In this document: positions 1-12,639 of the stretch, one piece after another | Layout: every line of letters starts with the position of its first letter | Position numbering within the stretch: the stretch's first letter is position 1 | Position numbers and translations under genes: made by a program | Notes under the pieces: model-generated | Told to the model about the DNA's origin: nothing | What the model saw: the letters and a program-made list of their open reading frames with translations, nothing else | The model's database searches: none | Source: Heterohyrax brucei | Taxonomy: Eukaryota > Chordata > Mammalia > Hyracoidea > Procaviidae | Direction: 5' to 3' | Assembly: GCA_028571685.1 (NCBI GenBank) | Contig: CM053152.1 | Coordinates: 20,158,001 to 20,222,000, forward strand | Length of the DNA stretch: 64,000 nucleotides

Positions 1-351
1 GTGGTCAGAACAGCCTGGTACTGGTACAAGAACAGACAGGTGGATCAATGGAACAGAATTGAGACCCCAGAGATGACACCATCTGCCTATGAACAGCTGA
101 TATTCAACAAAAGCCCTAAGACATTAAACTGGGATAAAAACAGTATCTTCAACAAATGGTACTGGCAAAATTGGTTATCCATCTGCAATAAACTGAAACA
201 AGATCCATATCTTACACCTTATACAAAAACCAACTCCAACTGGATAAGAGACCTAAACATCAAATCTAAAACAATAAAGCTCATCCAAGGTGGCACTTGG
301 CTTTGGCTAAGAAAAGGTAGGAACAACAATGGAAGTTTTAATACACAATGA
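1..351 (+). pseudogene. L1 ORF2 C-terminal fragment
   Basis: This is 116 residues of L1 ORF2 protein downstream of the reverse-transcriptase core. Recognisable blocks are the [21 protein letters not shown] region at residues 4-19 and the [11 protein letters not shown] region near 48-58. The frame stops early at 349, and homologous sequence continues in other frames, so the copy is dead. It is cut by the left window edge. Confidence 0.88.
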
Positions 352-2150
352 GGACAGACTCCAAAATCTGTCAAACAAACCACAATCATCAGAAGAGAAA
401 ATAGATAACACTTTTGCTCATCCAAAGACCTTATTAATAGAATTAAAAGAACACCCACAGAATGGGAAAATATATTTGGCAATTCTATGTCAGACTGACA
501 CCTAATCTACATAATCTATAAGATACTACAAAATATCAGTGAGAAGAAGATAGATCATCCAATTAAGCGTTAGGCAAGGGAGATGGACAGACATTTCTCT
601 AAAAAGGAGATCTAGGCAGCCAAAAACCACATGTGGACATGCTCACAATCTTTAGTTATTAAAGAAATTCAAATCGAGATGACAACGAGATACCATCTCA
701 CCCCAACAAGGTGATCCAAAAAACACAACACAACAAATGCTGGTGAGGCTGTGGAGAAAGTGGAAGCCTCCTACACTGTTGGTGCAGTTGCAAAATGGTG
801 CAACCTCTTTGGAAAGCAATCTGGCACTTCCTTAAAAAAATGGATATTGATATACCATTTGACCCAGTAATTCCACTACCATTTGACCCAGTATTTCCAC
901 TACTTGGAATACATCTTACAGAATCAAGGCCTTTCACACCAATGGACACATGCATGAGAATGTTTATCGCAGCACAGTCCACAATAGCAAAAAGATGGAA
1001 TCAACCCAGATGCCCAACAACAGAAGAGTGGATAGATAAACTATGGTATATATACTCAATGGAGCACTATGCAATGATAAAGAATAATAATGATTCCAGG
1101 AAACATCACATAACCTGGTTTCAACTGGAAGACATTATGTTGAGTGAAAGTAGTCAGTAACAAAAGGACAAATATTGTATGAGACCCCTATGATAAGATC
1201 TCAAAAACAGACTTGTGTATAGAAGAAAAGACTCTTTGACAGCTGCAAGGGATGGGAGGGAGGGAGGGTGAGTGGGGGAGGGTTTAGATTAGATAGTTGC
1301 TAGAAATCTGGTTGGGTGAAATCGGTGATAGCACAGATTAGAAAGAAGAACAATATCGAGTGGACTTCAGTATAACTTGAATACTCCTTCCATCTTAACC
1401 CAATATCGTAAGGATAGAGTAGCTGGGGCAGGGGGCAGGGGACCATGCTGTTAGGCGAAATCGAGGCCAATTGGCACAACTAGCGTTTGGCTGCCAATTA
1501 GCGTAAAAGCTGCCAAGCTGCCATCCGAGGGCACAGCAAATGGTCCCAACTCAGCAGGAACGGATATTCACCGAGGACCAAAATGACATGGGGAAAAGAC
1601 AACCCAGAAGATAGAGATACCCACATGAGTGGGTGCCTAGATCGACTTGGGACCAGAAGAACCATATGGTTTCCCGGCCACCAGTAGTGATAGCTGCGAT
1701 GGAGCTCACTAAGTCGAGTCTCACTGGTAATACAAGAATAAAAAGGGGTGCATCCTGAGATCTCCACTAAAAGACCTCAACTGATGGTCCAGCAGTTTCA
1801 GGGTTCCCCTGGGAGCATGGACCCTGGCCCTGATGCTGTCCTTGCCCGTAAATCATAACAAAGGTCCACTCTTCAGACACGAATGGATTGGACTTGGTGA
1901 TGCCGAGTGACCATATATTGGATGCACTTTATAGTTGTATACATCTATAGGATATCATCCTGCTGACCTCTGACTGGAGGAAGGAGAGTGGGTGGAGAGA
2001 AGGGGAAAGGAGACTGTTGGGAGGATGAGACATGTATGGAGCAGAGAGGAATGGTGTGCTGTCACCGGACAGGGAGAGCACTGAAAGCTGCATATAGGTG
2101 GGCAAGTAAATTTATATGGGAATGTACATTTTCACTCAGTCATATTAAAT
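1..2150 (+). mobile_element. L1 LINE, 3' portion (ORF2 C-terminus plus 3' UTR)
   Basis: The element enters from the left edge. An open stretch of ORF2 C-terminal region runs to the stop at 349-351. Decayed ORF2 continues to about 1160, including an RYHLTPT-like block near 690. A non-coding 3' UTR follows and ends in an A-rich tail near 2145-2170. The UTR contains a run of G triplets at 1249-1282. The other sense-strand L1 3' UTRs in the window share its general layout, but this copy is a distinct subtype. The 5' part lies outside the window. Confidence 0.9.
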
Positions 2151-2269
2151 AAAAAAAATAAAAATAAAAAGTAACAAAAAAAGCTGAATTACCCTGAAAC
2201 ACATAATTAGGTGGTATCACTCTAAAACAGGAATCTATTGGAAATTCACATTAATGAAGGGGTGTCCGG

Positions 2270-2530
2270 TATTTTCTTTAGCAGTTTGAGATGCATAACT
2301 CACATATCATGAAATTCACCCACCTAAAGTGTGCAATTCAATAGTTTTTAATATATTCACAGCTGTACCATTACTACTACAATCTAATTTTAGAATACTT
2401 CCATCAGTCCCCACCCCTCACCGTCCAAGATGAGGCAACCACTGACCTTCCTTCCTATCTATCGACTATTTTGGACAGAGAATGAATTTATACAGTAGTG
2501 GTCTTCTATGTCTGGCTTCTTTCACCTTAA
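2270..2530 (-). mobile_element. Ancient L1M-type LINE 3' fragment
   Basis: The sequence reads as the antisense of an old L1 3' end: a 'cataactcacatatcatgaa' block, then 'gtgcaattcaatagttttta', then a 'gtggtcttctatgtctggct' block that leads toward ORF2. Divergence is high. The subfamily is not assigned. Confidence 0.6.
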
Positions 2531-2533
2531 CGT

Positions 2534-2709
2534 CACCTTTGCTGTAGCCTGGACCCGAACAGGCCTGGAGCGTAGCCTGTTCACCTGCACTGTAGATGGG
2601 ACCCGAGCCTGTTCACCGTGTTGTAGCCTGGACACAGAGATTCTTCACCGTGCTGTAGGCTGGATCAGAGCCTGTTTGCCTGTGTGGCAGACTGGATCAG
2701 AGTTTCCTT
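2534..2709. repeat. 32-bp minisatellite, about five units
   Basis: Units begin at 2582, 2614, 2646 and 2678 with an exact 32-bp period. Each carries a 'gtag/cag ..tgga...gagcctgtt' core. The first block, from 2534, is 48 bp and looks like one and a half units. The repeat lies at the end of an L1M fragment and just before a SINE. Confidence 0.8.
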
Positions 2710-2739
2710 CATGCTGATCGCCAAATTACGCCCCACTGA

Positions 2740-2940
2740 GGACCCCAAGTGGTGCAAACTGTGAAGCAGTTGTTTACCAGCCCAAAGACACGTGGTTTAA
2801 ACTCACCCAGAAGAGCCCAGCAAGACAGGGCTGGCGGTCTGCTTCCAAAAGATCACAGACTTGAAGACCCCATGGAGCAGTTCTAATCTGCACACTAGGG
2901 TCACCGTGACTCAGAATCAACTGGACAAAACCAATAATAT
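2740..2940 (+). mobile_element. AfroSINE-type SINE, old copy
   Basis: A degenerate tRNA-like head (about 2745-2810) is followed by the 'gcggtctgcttccaaaagat' block and then the RTE-like tail 'agggtcaccgtgactcagaa'. This order sets the + orientation. It is heavily diverged from the younger copies in the window. Confidence 0.75.
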
Positions 2941-3059
2941 TCCTTTGTATCCACAGACCGCATCTGTGTATCTGTTTAGTAACTGGACACCATGGTTGTT
3001 TTCACTTTTTGGATGTTAACTGAATACGCTGCTTTGCAAAAAAGAAAGAAAGAAAACAG

Positions 3060-3491
3060 AATTCGGCTACATGCTATCCACAAGCAACACATCTTAGGCC
3101 ACATATACAAATAGGCTGAAGGTGAAATAATGAAGGAAAAAGTCTTCCATGCAAATGGTAACCAAAACAGGGGGAGTGGTATTTTAATATGAGACAAAAC
3201 AAACTTTAAATCAATGTCTGTTATAAGAGACAAAGAAGGAACATTATATGATGATAAAGAGTCAATTGATCAGGAAGATAAAATAACTAGAAGTATGTAT
3301 GCACCTGACATCAGAGCCAGTAAATGTATAAAGTAAACATTGATAGAATTGAAAGGGGAGATACACAGCTCTACAATAATAATTGGAGATGTCAGTGCAC
3401 CACTGCTAATAGTGAAGAGAGCATACAGAAAGAAGACCAGCAAGGAAACAGAGGACCTAAATGATACTAAACACACACATACCCACCCCCC

Positions 3492-3547
<56 letters not shown>

Positions 3548-4430
3548 ACTTAACAGATGTATGTAGAACACTATCCAGCAGAACAATATACATTATCCAT
3601 AGCATTCTCCAGGATTGGCCACATTAGTTCACAAGGCAGTCTCAATAAATCTTAAAGGATGAAAACATACAAAGTATTTTCTCTGAGTAAAAAGGAGCAA
3701 AATTAGAAATGAATAACAGAAAACTGGAAAATACACAGATTTATGGAAATTAAACAAACTATTAAGTAACAAAGAAAGAAATAAGAGAAACCAGAAAATA
3801 ATTATGGCCTAATTAAAATGAAGGCAGAGTGTATCAAAACTTATGGAATACAGTGAAAGCAGCATTCAGGCAAATTTGTAAATATAAACACTTACATTAA
3901 AAAGAAAATCACAAACCAGTTACCTAATTTTACCACTTGACCAAGCCAGAACTCAAAAAAGAAGCAAGTCAAACAGAAAGCAATCAGAGAAAGGAGGTAA
4001 TGAAGATCAGTGCAGAGGTAAGTGAAATAAAGAACAGAGAAAGAATAGAATCAGTGAAATCCATATCTGCAAATCTTTAGCGAGACAAAGAAAGAAATAA
4101 GATGCAAATATCTAAAATCTGAAATGAAATTGGGAACATTACAGCTATCCCTAGAGAAATAAAAAGTTTACAATAGTATGTACAATTGTACACTGATTAG
4201 TCTAGATGAAATGAATGAATTACTTGAAGACTAAGCTTTGTACAGTGACTCAAAAAGTAATAGATTTAAGCATATCTGTAACAAGTAAAGAGATTGTATC
4301 CATAATGAAGAAACCTTCCAACAGAGAAAACTTCTGGACCAGATAGCTTCACTGGGAATTCCATCAAACATTTCTGGAAGAAACAACCCCAGTCTTTAAA
4401 ATTTTTTAAAAGAAGAGGACAAAGAAGCAG
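3060..4430 (+). mobile_element. Old L1 ORF2 fragment
   Basis: Multiple broken frames resemble the L1 endonuclease and early reverse-transcriptase regions. Examples are a 'GDVSAPLL'-like stretch corresponding to the endonuclease GDFN motif region near 3390, and a 'PDSFTGNSIKHFWK'-like block near 4335. A CA microsatellite interrupts it at 3493-3544. It stops where another L1-derived element begins at about 4435. Confidence 0.7.
3493..3544. repeat. (AC)26 microsatellite
   Basis: An uninterrupted AC dinucleotide run of 52 bp, preceded by an imperfect C-rich stretch. It generates artefactual His/Thr and Val/Cys repeat ORFs on the two strands. Confidence 0.97.
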
Positions 4431-4434
4431 GGCT

Positions 4435-5635
4435 AAGATGGTGGAATAGTCAGATGCTTCCTGTGCTCTCTTATGCAACAAAGAAACAGACAAAAAAAAA
4501 AACATGAATCATTCCTGTACGATGATCTAGGTGACCTGAACATCAAATAAAAAGTTGAAGAGGCAGACTGAATAGCAATTGGAAGGAAAAACAGTTCAGA
4601 AGCAGTGAAGAAGTGCCAGACTTGAGCTGGCATGCACATGGCAGGCTGAGGCAAATAGTAGCACTTAGAACACATTTTAACACATCAGGAAAGACTAAGC
4701 AGGAGAGAGTCTACATCCAGAGCCAGGAAGAAGCTGTGCTGGATCTGCATAAGTTAAATGCAAGCATCTAACCATATAGGTTCAAAATAACCCCTTCTGG
4801 AGGTTAGTATGACTGGATCACATCAAACTATAAGATTTTCTAAATACAGCCCAACATTTTGAAGGACAGAGTAGAAGGGACAGAGTCTGGGGACCACAGT
4901 TTCATGAGATATCTAGGCTAACTGGTATAACAAAGATTTTTAAGAATATGTTCTGCGTACCACTTTGGTGAGTGGTGTCTAAGGTCTTAAAAGCTAGCAG
5001 TGGCCATCTAAGTAGCATCAATTGGTCCCAATCCACCCGGAGCAAAGAAGAATGAAGGACATTAAAGACATGAGGAAAATATGAGCCCAGCAGACAGAAG
5101 GTGCCATGTGATCCAGAGAATATATCTTCATGAGACCGGAAGAGCTAGATGGCACCTGGCTACCACCAATGACTGCCCTGACAGAGAACACAGCATGAAG
5201 TCCCTGATGTAGTGGGGGAAAATGTGTGTGCAGAACTAGAATTCTATTAAAAGACCACATGTAATGGTGTGTCAGACTGATGGGTCCCCTAAGGACATGG
5301 CCCCCAGACTCTGTGTTAGACCAGAGCTGAAACCAGCTCTTCAGACACAGGTTGGACTGCACTGTAAGACATGCAGTGATGCTGGTGAAAACTTTGCTCC
5401 TTGGTTAGAATTTATACATTGGGCTGCCTGAACAGCTCCTTTTCGGAGGCTAGATAGAGGGTGGAGGGGGACAGGAGTTGGCTGAATGCATACATGGAAA
5501 GGAAGAGTGTGTTGTCATGGGTAGTGTAAGGTGAGAGCAGTTAGAGTTGCATGATGGTATGTGTTTGGGTTTTGTATGGCAGACTGATTTGGATCATAAA
5601 CTTTTACTTAAATCACAATAAAGTATTTTAAAAAA
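4435..5635 (+). mobile_element. L1-derived element: possible 5' UTR joined directly to 3' UTR, no ORFs
   Basis: The left part (about 4435-4780) begins 'gcagggctaagatggtggaa', like the start of an L1 or HAL1 5' UTR. From about 4830 the sequence matches the L1 3' UTR seen again at 11930-13270 and 53960-54790, with shared blocks such as the 'ggccagcagtgg/aagctagcag', 'tcaattggtcccaatccacc' and 'gagaccggaagagctagatg' regions. It ends in 'tcacaataaagtattttaaa'. Neither ORF1 nor ORF2 lies between the two parts. Identity of the left part as a 5' UTR is inference. Confidence 0.55.
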
Positions 5636-6172
5636 GAACCTTCCCCTCTTTGCCTCTTCTTTTACCCCTCCCCCATTACACTCCTATACAAGTTTAGTGG
5701 TATTCAACAATTGCCATGCCGCCCTAGGCTGAAACTACCACTTCCAAACCAATGGCTTTATGGAAAAAAACAAAAAAAGAGAAGCCACCAATTCCAATGA
5801 GCAAGGTACTCTGGACTAACCATGCCCAAACTAATCTCATGGTTTTAAGAAATCACCACACTCACTAAGATGAGAACTCAGGGCAGGCCCTGTTCCTTTG
5901 GAAAGACACAGGCAGAGGGGGTGTACAGAGTTCAAAATGCTTGTCACCAAAATGCTTGTCACCAGTTTGTGACCTGTGTGGGGCAGTTCAGTAGTTGAGG
6001 CACTCATTAGCACAGAAAACAGGGTATATACCTGAAGCCCATTTTCAACTTCAACAGCCAGAGAATGGCAGATACATGACACTTGACACTACCCTGCCCA
6101 TTAAGCAGCATCCTCAACCATACACAGAAGGGGCCCGAGGACTGGCAGCTCCATTCATTCAACCTAGCCACC
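5636..6172. other. Unassigned interval
   Basis: I recognise no gene or repeat. Around 5836-6090 there are short open frames on both strands, without codon structure or similarity I can name. There is a local 14-bp duplication, 'aaaatgcttgtcac' at about 5935-5962. Confidence 0.5.
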
Positions 6173-6598
6173 TGTCATGTGTTGTATCCTGTCCCCCAAA
6201 CACGTATTGATTTGATTTGGCTATGAGTCCCCATATGGTGCAATTCCTCCCACATATTGTGATGTTGATGAGGGAAAATGGACAACAGTTGTGTTGGTGA
6301 GGCAGCTGTAGGATATAAGAGAAAGATGTGAGTAGAGTAAGGTGGGAACCTCACACCATCAAGAAAGCAACACCAGGAGAAGAGTGTGTTCTTCAGACCT
6401 GAGGTTTCTATGCCAGGATGCACACTGAAGAAAGACTGATGCAACACAAGAACTTTCCTCCAGATCTGATAAAGAGGAAAGCCTTTGCCTGGAGTGGACA
6501 TTCTGAATTTGGACTTGTAGCCTACTGGACTATGTAAGAATAAACTTTTCCTCCCCACTTTGAGGTATTCCTGTTAGAGTAGCTAGCTGACTGAAACA
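6173..6598 (+). mobile_element. Solo LTR, MaLR/MLT1-like family
   Basis: It starts 'tgtcatgtgttgtatcct' and ends 'gctgactgaaaca', matching the TG...CA ends of the MaLR type. Internal landmarks shared with the copies at 34285, 37999 and 47150 are 'cttcagacctgaggtt', 'ggacttgtagcctactggac' and the polyadenylation-like 'gtaagaataaact'. No flanking internal region is seen. The 3' end runs into a short 'ctgaaacact' tandem repeat. Confidence 0.75.
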
Positions 6599-9270
6599 CT
6601 GAAACACTGAAACACTACCTATGACAGAACTATTAACAATAAGATTTTAGAATTAGATAACTTGACAGAAAGTCATAGGAGCAGAATTGAGGCAATGGAA
6701 GTCAGAAGATAAAGTACTTGACACCAATTTGTTTGAGGAAAAATAGATAAAGGAATTTTTTAAAAGTGAAGAAACCATAAGAATTATGTGGGACCCTATT
6801 AAGTGGAATAACCTATGAGTGACTGGCATACCAGAATAGGAAGGGAAAGTAAAAAAAAAAAGTATAGAGAGAATTGTTGAAGATTTGCTGGCAAAAGGCT
6901 TCCATGATACCGTGAAAGATGGGAAGATATCTTTCAGAATGCTCATGGAACACCACACATGGTAGATACCAAAAGAAAGTCACCAACATATAACCCAAGC
7001 TTGCCAAAACAAAGATACGGAATTGTAAGGACAACTAAAGATAAATGGAAAGTTACTTGCACAGGACAGTCAATAAGACTAAGTTCTGACTATTCAGCAG
7101 AAACCATGCAGGTAAGAAGACAATGAGATGACATGTATAAAATCTTGAAGAAAAATTGTTTCTCAAATATGAAGATGATTCTATGGCATTTCTAGATAAA
7201 CAGAAGTTCAGAAAATATATAAATGCCAAACAAAATTACAAGAAATATTAAAGGGAGTCTTTCAGCTAGGGAACCAACAATATGAGATAACAACCCAAGA
7301 CTAGAAAAACTGACAGATCAGATATGAACCCAGATATGGAGGTCACAAAAAAAGTCAAAGCAAAAACAATGAAAATGGAAAAAAACAGACATCAATATGT
7401 GATTGACAACGTTAGAACAAGAAAGAAGGACTAAGTAATGTAGTCACAGAACTTTCATATGGAGACAAAGTTGTGGTTAAATCAAGAAATAAAAGAATAA
7501 ACTTAGAAAAAATGCAGGAAAATTTTAAGGTAGGTAGCCACAAAGAAAATTAACAAATCTACCCATCAAAATAAAACAGAATAAAAATATAAAGGCTCAG
7601 CAAATACAAAATGAACACTAATGAAAGAGACAACAAAAAAATACACAAATGACTCAGCATAGGAAGATTAAGTGAAATAAACTATCAACACCACATACAC
7701 AAAAAATACATCAAAATGATAGCACTAAACTCATACCTATTAATAATTATACTGAGTGCAAATGGACTAAATGCACCAATAGAGATTGGCAGAATGGATT
7801 TAAAAAAAAGAAAAATAATATGTCTATATGCTGCCTGCCAGAGACACACCATAGACTCAAAGAGACAAGCAAACTGAAACTCAAAGGATGGAAACAATGT
7901 ATCAAAGGAACAACCAAAAAATATACAGGAGCAGCAATATTAATCTCTGACAAAATAGCCTTTAAAGCAAAATCCACCACCAAGGATAAGGGAGGACACT
8001 ATATAACGACTAAAGAGTCAATACACCAGGAGAACATAACCACAATAAACATTTACACACCCAACAACAGGGCTCCAAAATACATTAAGCAAACTCCAAC
8101 AGCACTGAGAAGAGAAATAGACAACTTCATAATGATAGCAGGAGACTTCAGGGCATAACTTTCAGTGAAGGACAGAACATTCAGAAAAAAGTTCAGTAAG
8201 ACACAGAAGATCTAAATGCTTGACTCCAAAGACATATACAGAACACTCCACCCAAGAGCAGCCAAATATACTTTCTTTTCCAATACACATGGAACATTCT
8301 CCATAACAGACTGCATATAGGGACACAAAGCAAGCCTTAACAAAATCCAAAAGATCAAAATTTTACAAAGCATGTCTTCTGACCATAAAGTGGAAATAAA
8401 TAATGTAAAAAGCAAAGAAAAATAATCAAATACATGGAAACTGAACAAGCCTTTGCTTTAAAAGTTACTTGGATATAGAAGAAATGAAGGATGAAATTTA
8501 AAAATTAATAAAATCAAATGGAAATAAAAAAGCATCCTACCAGAAGCTCTGAGACACAGCAAAAGCAGTGCTCCAAGGCCAATATATAGCAATAAATGCA
8601 CACATCCAAAAGGAGAAAGAGCCAAAATCAACACATTAAACCTTATACCTCATACAAGCAGAACAGCAAAAGAAGCCCTTGTGTTGAGAAGAAAGTAAAT
8701 AATAAACATCAGAGCAGAAATAGGTGAAATACAGAAGAGAAAAACAACTCAAAAAAGTCAAGAAGATCAAATGTTCGTTTATGAAATGATCAGCAGAATT
8801 GGCAAACTACTGGCCATACTGACAAAAGAACAGAAGAGGAAACAACCTGATTAGCAAATCAGATGGGCAATATCACAACAAATCCAACTGCAATTAAAGG
8901 ATCACAACAGAATACCATGAAAATTTTACTCCAAAACATTTGAAAATTTAGAGGAAATAAATAAATTTGTAGACACACTGCTTACCTGTATTAATAAAAT
9001 CTGAGGTAGAAAAACTAAACAAACCTACAAAAAAGATTGAAAAGATAATTAAAAAAAAGAAAACTCCCAATAAAAGGAAAGCCCTGGCCCTGACAGCTTC
9101 ACTGGAGAATTCTGCCAGATTTTCAGAAAAAAGTTGATGCCAGTATTACTAAAAGAATTTCAGAGCACAGAAAGATGAAATACTACTAAAATCATTCAAC
9201 GAAGGCATCATAACCCTGATACCAAAGCCAGGTAAAGACACCACAAAAAAGAAAATTACAGATGAATATC

Positions 9271-9392
9271 TGGCATAGTGGTTAAGTGCTATGGCCACTA
9301 ATGAAAACTTCAGTAGTTTGAATCCACAGGGCAGCCCTTGAAAACTCTATGGGGCTGTTCCACTCTTTCCTCCTAGGGTTGCTATGAATCTT
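9271..9392 (+). mobile_element. AfroSINE nested in L1 ORF2
   Basis: The tRNA-like head 'tggcatagtggttaagtgct' contains the A box. It is followed by a 'gtttgaatccaca' B-box-like block, 'aaaactctatggggctgtt' and the tail 'agggttgctatgaatc'. The copy is shortened and its tail runs into a T-rich stretch. It splits the L1 ORF2 between about 9270 and 9400. Confidence 0.85.
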
Positions 9393-11663
9393 TTATTTTT
9401 TTTGTCTCTTATGAACAGAGATGCAAAAATCCTCAGAAAAATTCTAGCAAACAGAGTTCAGCAATACAGCAAAAAGAAAAAAATCATAATGACCAAGTGG
9501 GATTTATACTAGGTATGCAGGAATTGTTCAGCATTAGAGAAACAGTCGATGTAATCTATCATATAAATGAAACAAATGTCAAGAACTACATGATCTTATC
9601 AGCTGATGCAGAGGCAGAAAAGGTATTTGACAAGGTCCAATGCCCACTGATGATGAAAACTCTTAGCTAATAGGAATGTGAGGGAAATTACTTGACAAAA
9701 TAAAGGACATGTGTATAAAGCCAACAGCCAGCATCATTGTAAATGGAGTCTGAAAGTATTCCTCTTGAGAACAGAAAACAGACAGGGATGCTTTTTATCA
9801 TCACTCTTATTCAGTATCGTGCAGGATATCATAGTCAGAGCAATAAGGAAGTATAAGAAATAAAGGGCATCCAAATTGGTAAGGAAGAATTAAGAGCATC
9901 CCTACTTACAGATAATATACACAGGAAACCTCAAAAAAAAAATCCACAAGAAATCCACTGTAACTAATGAAGTCTTCAGCAAAGTATCAGCATGGAAGAT
10001 AAAGATGTAAAAATCAGCTGGATTCCTCTACATCAACAAAGAGAACTTTGAAGAGAAAATCATCAAATCTATACCATTCACAATAGGCCTCAGGGAGATA
10101 AAGTATTTAGGAATACATCTGACCAGAGATGTAAAAAATGTAAACAAAGAAAACTACAAGATACTACAGCAAGAAGCCAAAAGACTTACATACATGGGAA
10201 AACATACTATACTTATCGATTAGAATGCTCAACATTGTGAAAATGTCAGTTCTATCCAAAGCAATCTACAGGTACAATACAATCCTGTCTCAATTCCAAT
10301 GACTTTTTTTTTTAACAATATGGAAAAGTAAATCACCAACTTTATATAGAAAAGGAGGAGGCACTGGATAAGCATTACCGAAGAGGAAGAATAAAGTCGA
10401 AGGCCTGTCACTACCTGATTTTTGAACCTATTATACTGCTATATTAGTCAAAACAGCCTGGTAGTGGTACCTCAACAGATTGAGAATGGAACAGAATTGA
10501 GATGGTACTACTTGACAAAAGCCCGAAGTTCATTAAATGGGGAAGACAGTCTCTTTAACAAATAGTGCTGGCATAACTAGACATCTATATGCAATAAAAT
10601 GAAATAAGATTCGTATGTCACACCATCTACAAAAACCAACTCAAAATAGATCAAGACCTAAATGTAAACTCTAAAATGTTAAAGATTATGAAAGAAAAAA
10701 AATAGGGACAACAGTAGGAGTCCTAATACATGGCATAAGGAGAATACAAGTCATAACTAACAGTTCAGAAACACCAAAAGAACAACCAGATAACTGGAGG
10801 TCCCAAAAATTTAAGAGTTATGCTTATTCAGAGATTCCATCAAAAGAGTAAAAAGAGAACCTACAGAATGGAAAGTTTTGGCTGAGATATGTCCAATAAA
10901 GGTCTAATCTCTAAAATCTATCAGATTCTGCAAAACTTCAATAACAAAAAGACAAATAATCCATTTAAAAAATGGGCAAAGGATTTGAACAGACATTTCA
11001 CCAAAGAAGACAGTCAGGCAGCTAACATACACGAATAAATGCTCAGGACCATTAATCATTAGAGATACGCCAACCAAAACTACAGTGAGACAGAGTCTCG
11101 CTCCAACAAGGGTGGCTTTAATCCAAAAAACACAAAATAATAAATGTTGGAAAAGTTATGTAGAAAGTGGGATACATATACACTGCTGATGGGAATATAA
11201 AATAGTACCATCATTTTGGAAATTGATTTGATGTTTTCTTAAAAAACTAGAAATAGAAATACCGTAAGATCCAGCGGTCCCACTTCTTGGAAAATATCCT
11301 GGAGAAATAAGAGCAAACACATGAACAGAGATGCATATACCAATGTGCATTGCAGCAGTGTTGAGAATATTAAAAAGTAGAAACAACCTGGGTTCCCATC
11401 AATGGACAAATGGGTGAACAAATTTTGGTATATACATATGATGGACTACTGCGCAGCAATAAAGAGCAGTGAAGAATCTGTGAAACTTTTCACAACATAG
11501 TTGAAACTGGAAGGCATTATGCTGGGTGAAATTAGTTGCAAAAAGACAAATATTGTATGAGACTACTACTACAATAATCCAAAAAGTTTAAACATGGAAG
11601 GAAACATTTTTTGATATTTATGAGAGTGCGGAGGAGAGAAAGGAAAATTCACTAAACAGATTT

Positions 11664-11834
11664 AAAAAAAAAAAAAAACAACCAAACCCACTGCCATAGA
11701 GTTGATTTTGACTCACAGTGACCCTATAGCACACAGTGGAACTGACTTTTAGAGTTTCCAAAGCGTGCCTGGTGGATTCAAATTGCTGATCTTTTGGTTA
11801 GTAGTCATAGCTCTTAACCACTGTGCCACAAGAA
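11664..11834 (-). mobile_element. AfroSINE (antisense) in L1 3' UTR
   Basis: Reading +, it begins with an A-run, then 'caaacccactgccatagagt', 'gactcacagtgaccctatag', 'tttccaaagcgtgcctggtg', 'gatcttttggttagtagtca' and 'ttaaccactgtgccacaag'. This is the reverse complement of the SINE head-to-tail order. It interrupts the 3' UTR of the host L1. Confidence 0.92.
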
Positions 11835-12639
11835 TTTTCACACTAACTAGATAGTAGACAAGAACCATTTTAGGCAAAGGGAAGAACAGCATTCAGTATA
11901 GAGGACATCATCACAACTAGACTCAACCAAAAGCTAAGAAGTTTCTTGAACACAACCAAACACTTTGAAGGACAGATTATTTGAGGCTGGGGGCTGGATC
12001 ATGATTTTTGGGACATTTGGGTCAATTAGCATATCAAAGTTTACTAAGAAATTGTTCCACACTACAGTTTAGTGAATGGCATTAGGAGTCTTAAAAACTT
12101 GTGAGCTGCCTTTTCAGATCCATCAACTGGTCCCAACCCACTTGGAGCAATGGAGAATGAAGGACACCAAAAACAATAGGAAAATAATCAGGTTAAGAGA
12201 CAAAAGAGCCACATAAACCAGAGACTGCATCAGCCTGAGACCAGAAGGACTAGATGGTACCCGGCTGCCATCTGTGGCCTTCCTGACAGAGAACATGACA
12301 GACAGTCCCCGAGGGAGGGGGAGAAAATTGTGGAGTAGAATTGAAATTCACATAAAAAGATCAGACTTAGTGGTCTGACTGAATCTTGAGGAATCCCTGA
12401 AACCATAGCAACCAGATGCTCTAATTAAGAACTAAAACCATTTCTGAAGCCCATTCTTCAGACAAAGATTAGACCAGACTGTAGAACATAAAATAATGCT
12501 TGTGAAGACTGTGCTTATTAGTTCAATCAGACAGACAAGACCAAATGGGTGACTTCTGTCTGAAGACAGGATGAGAAGGAAAGAAGGGACAGTGTCTTCG
12601 TCATCTATCACTGGTGTAAGGGAAATGCTACACATGGAT

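Noticed and set aside
3270..3627. His/Thr- and Val/Cys-repeat proteins on the two strands
   Set aside because: Produced by the (AC)26 microsatellite inside an L1 fragment.
6175..6558. 127-codon minus-strand frame
   Set aside because: It lies entirely inside a solo LTR; such LTRs are non-coding.
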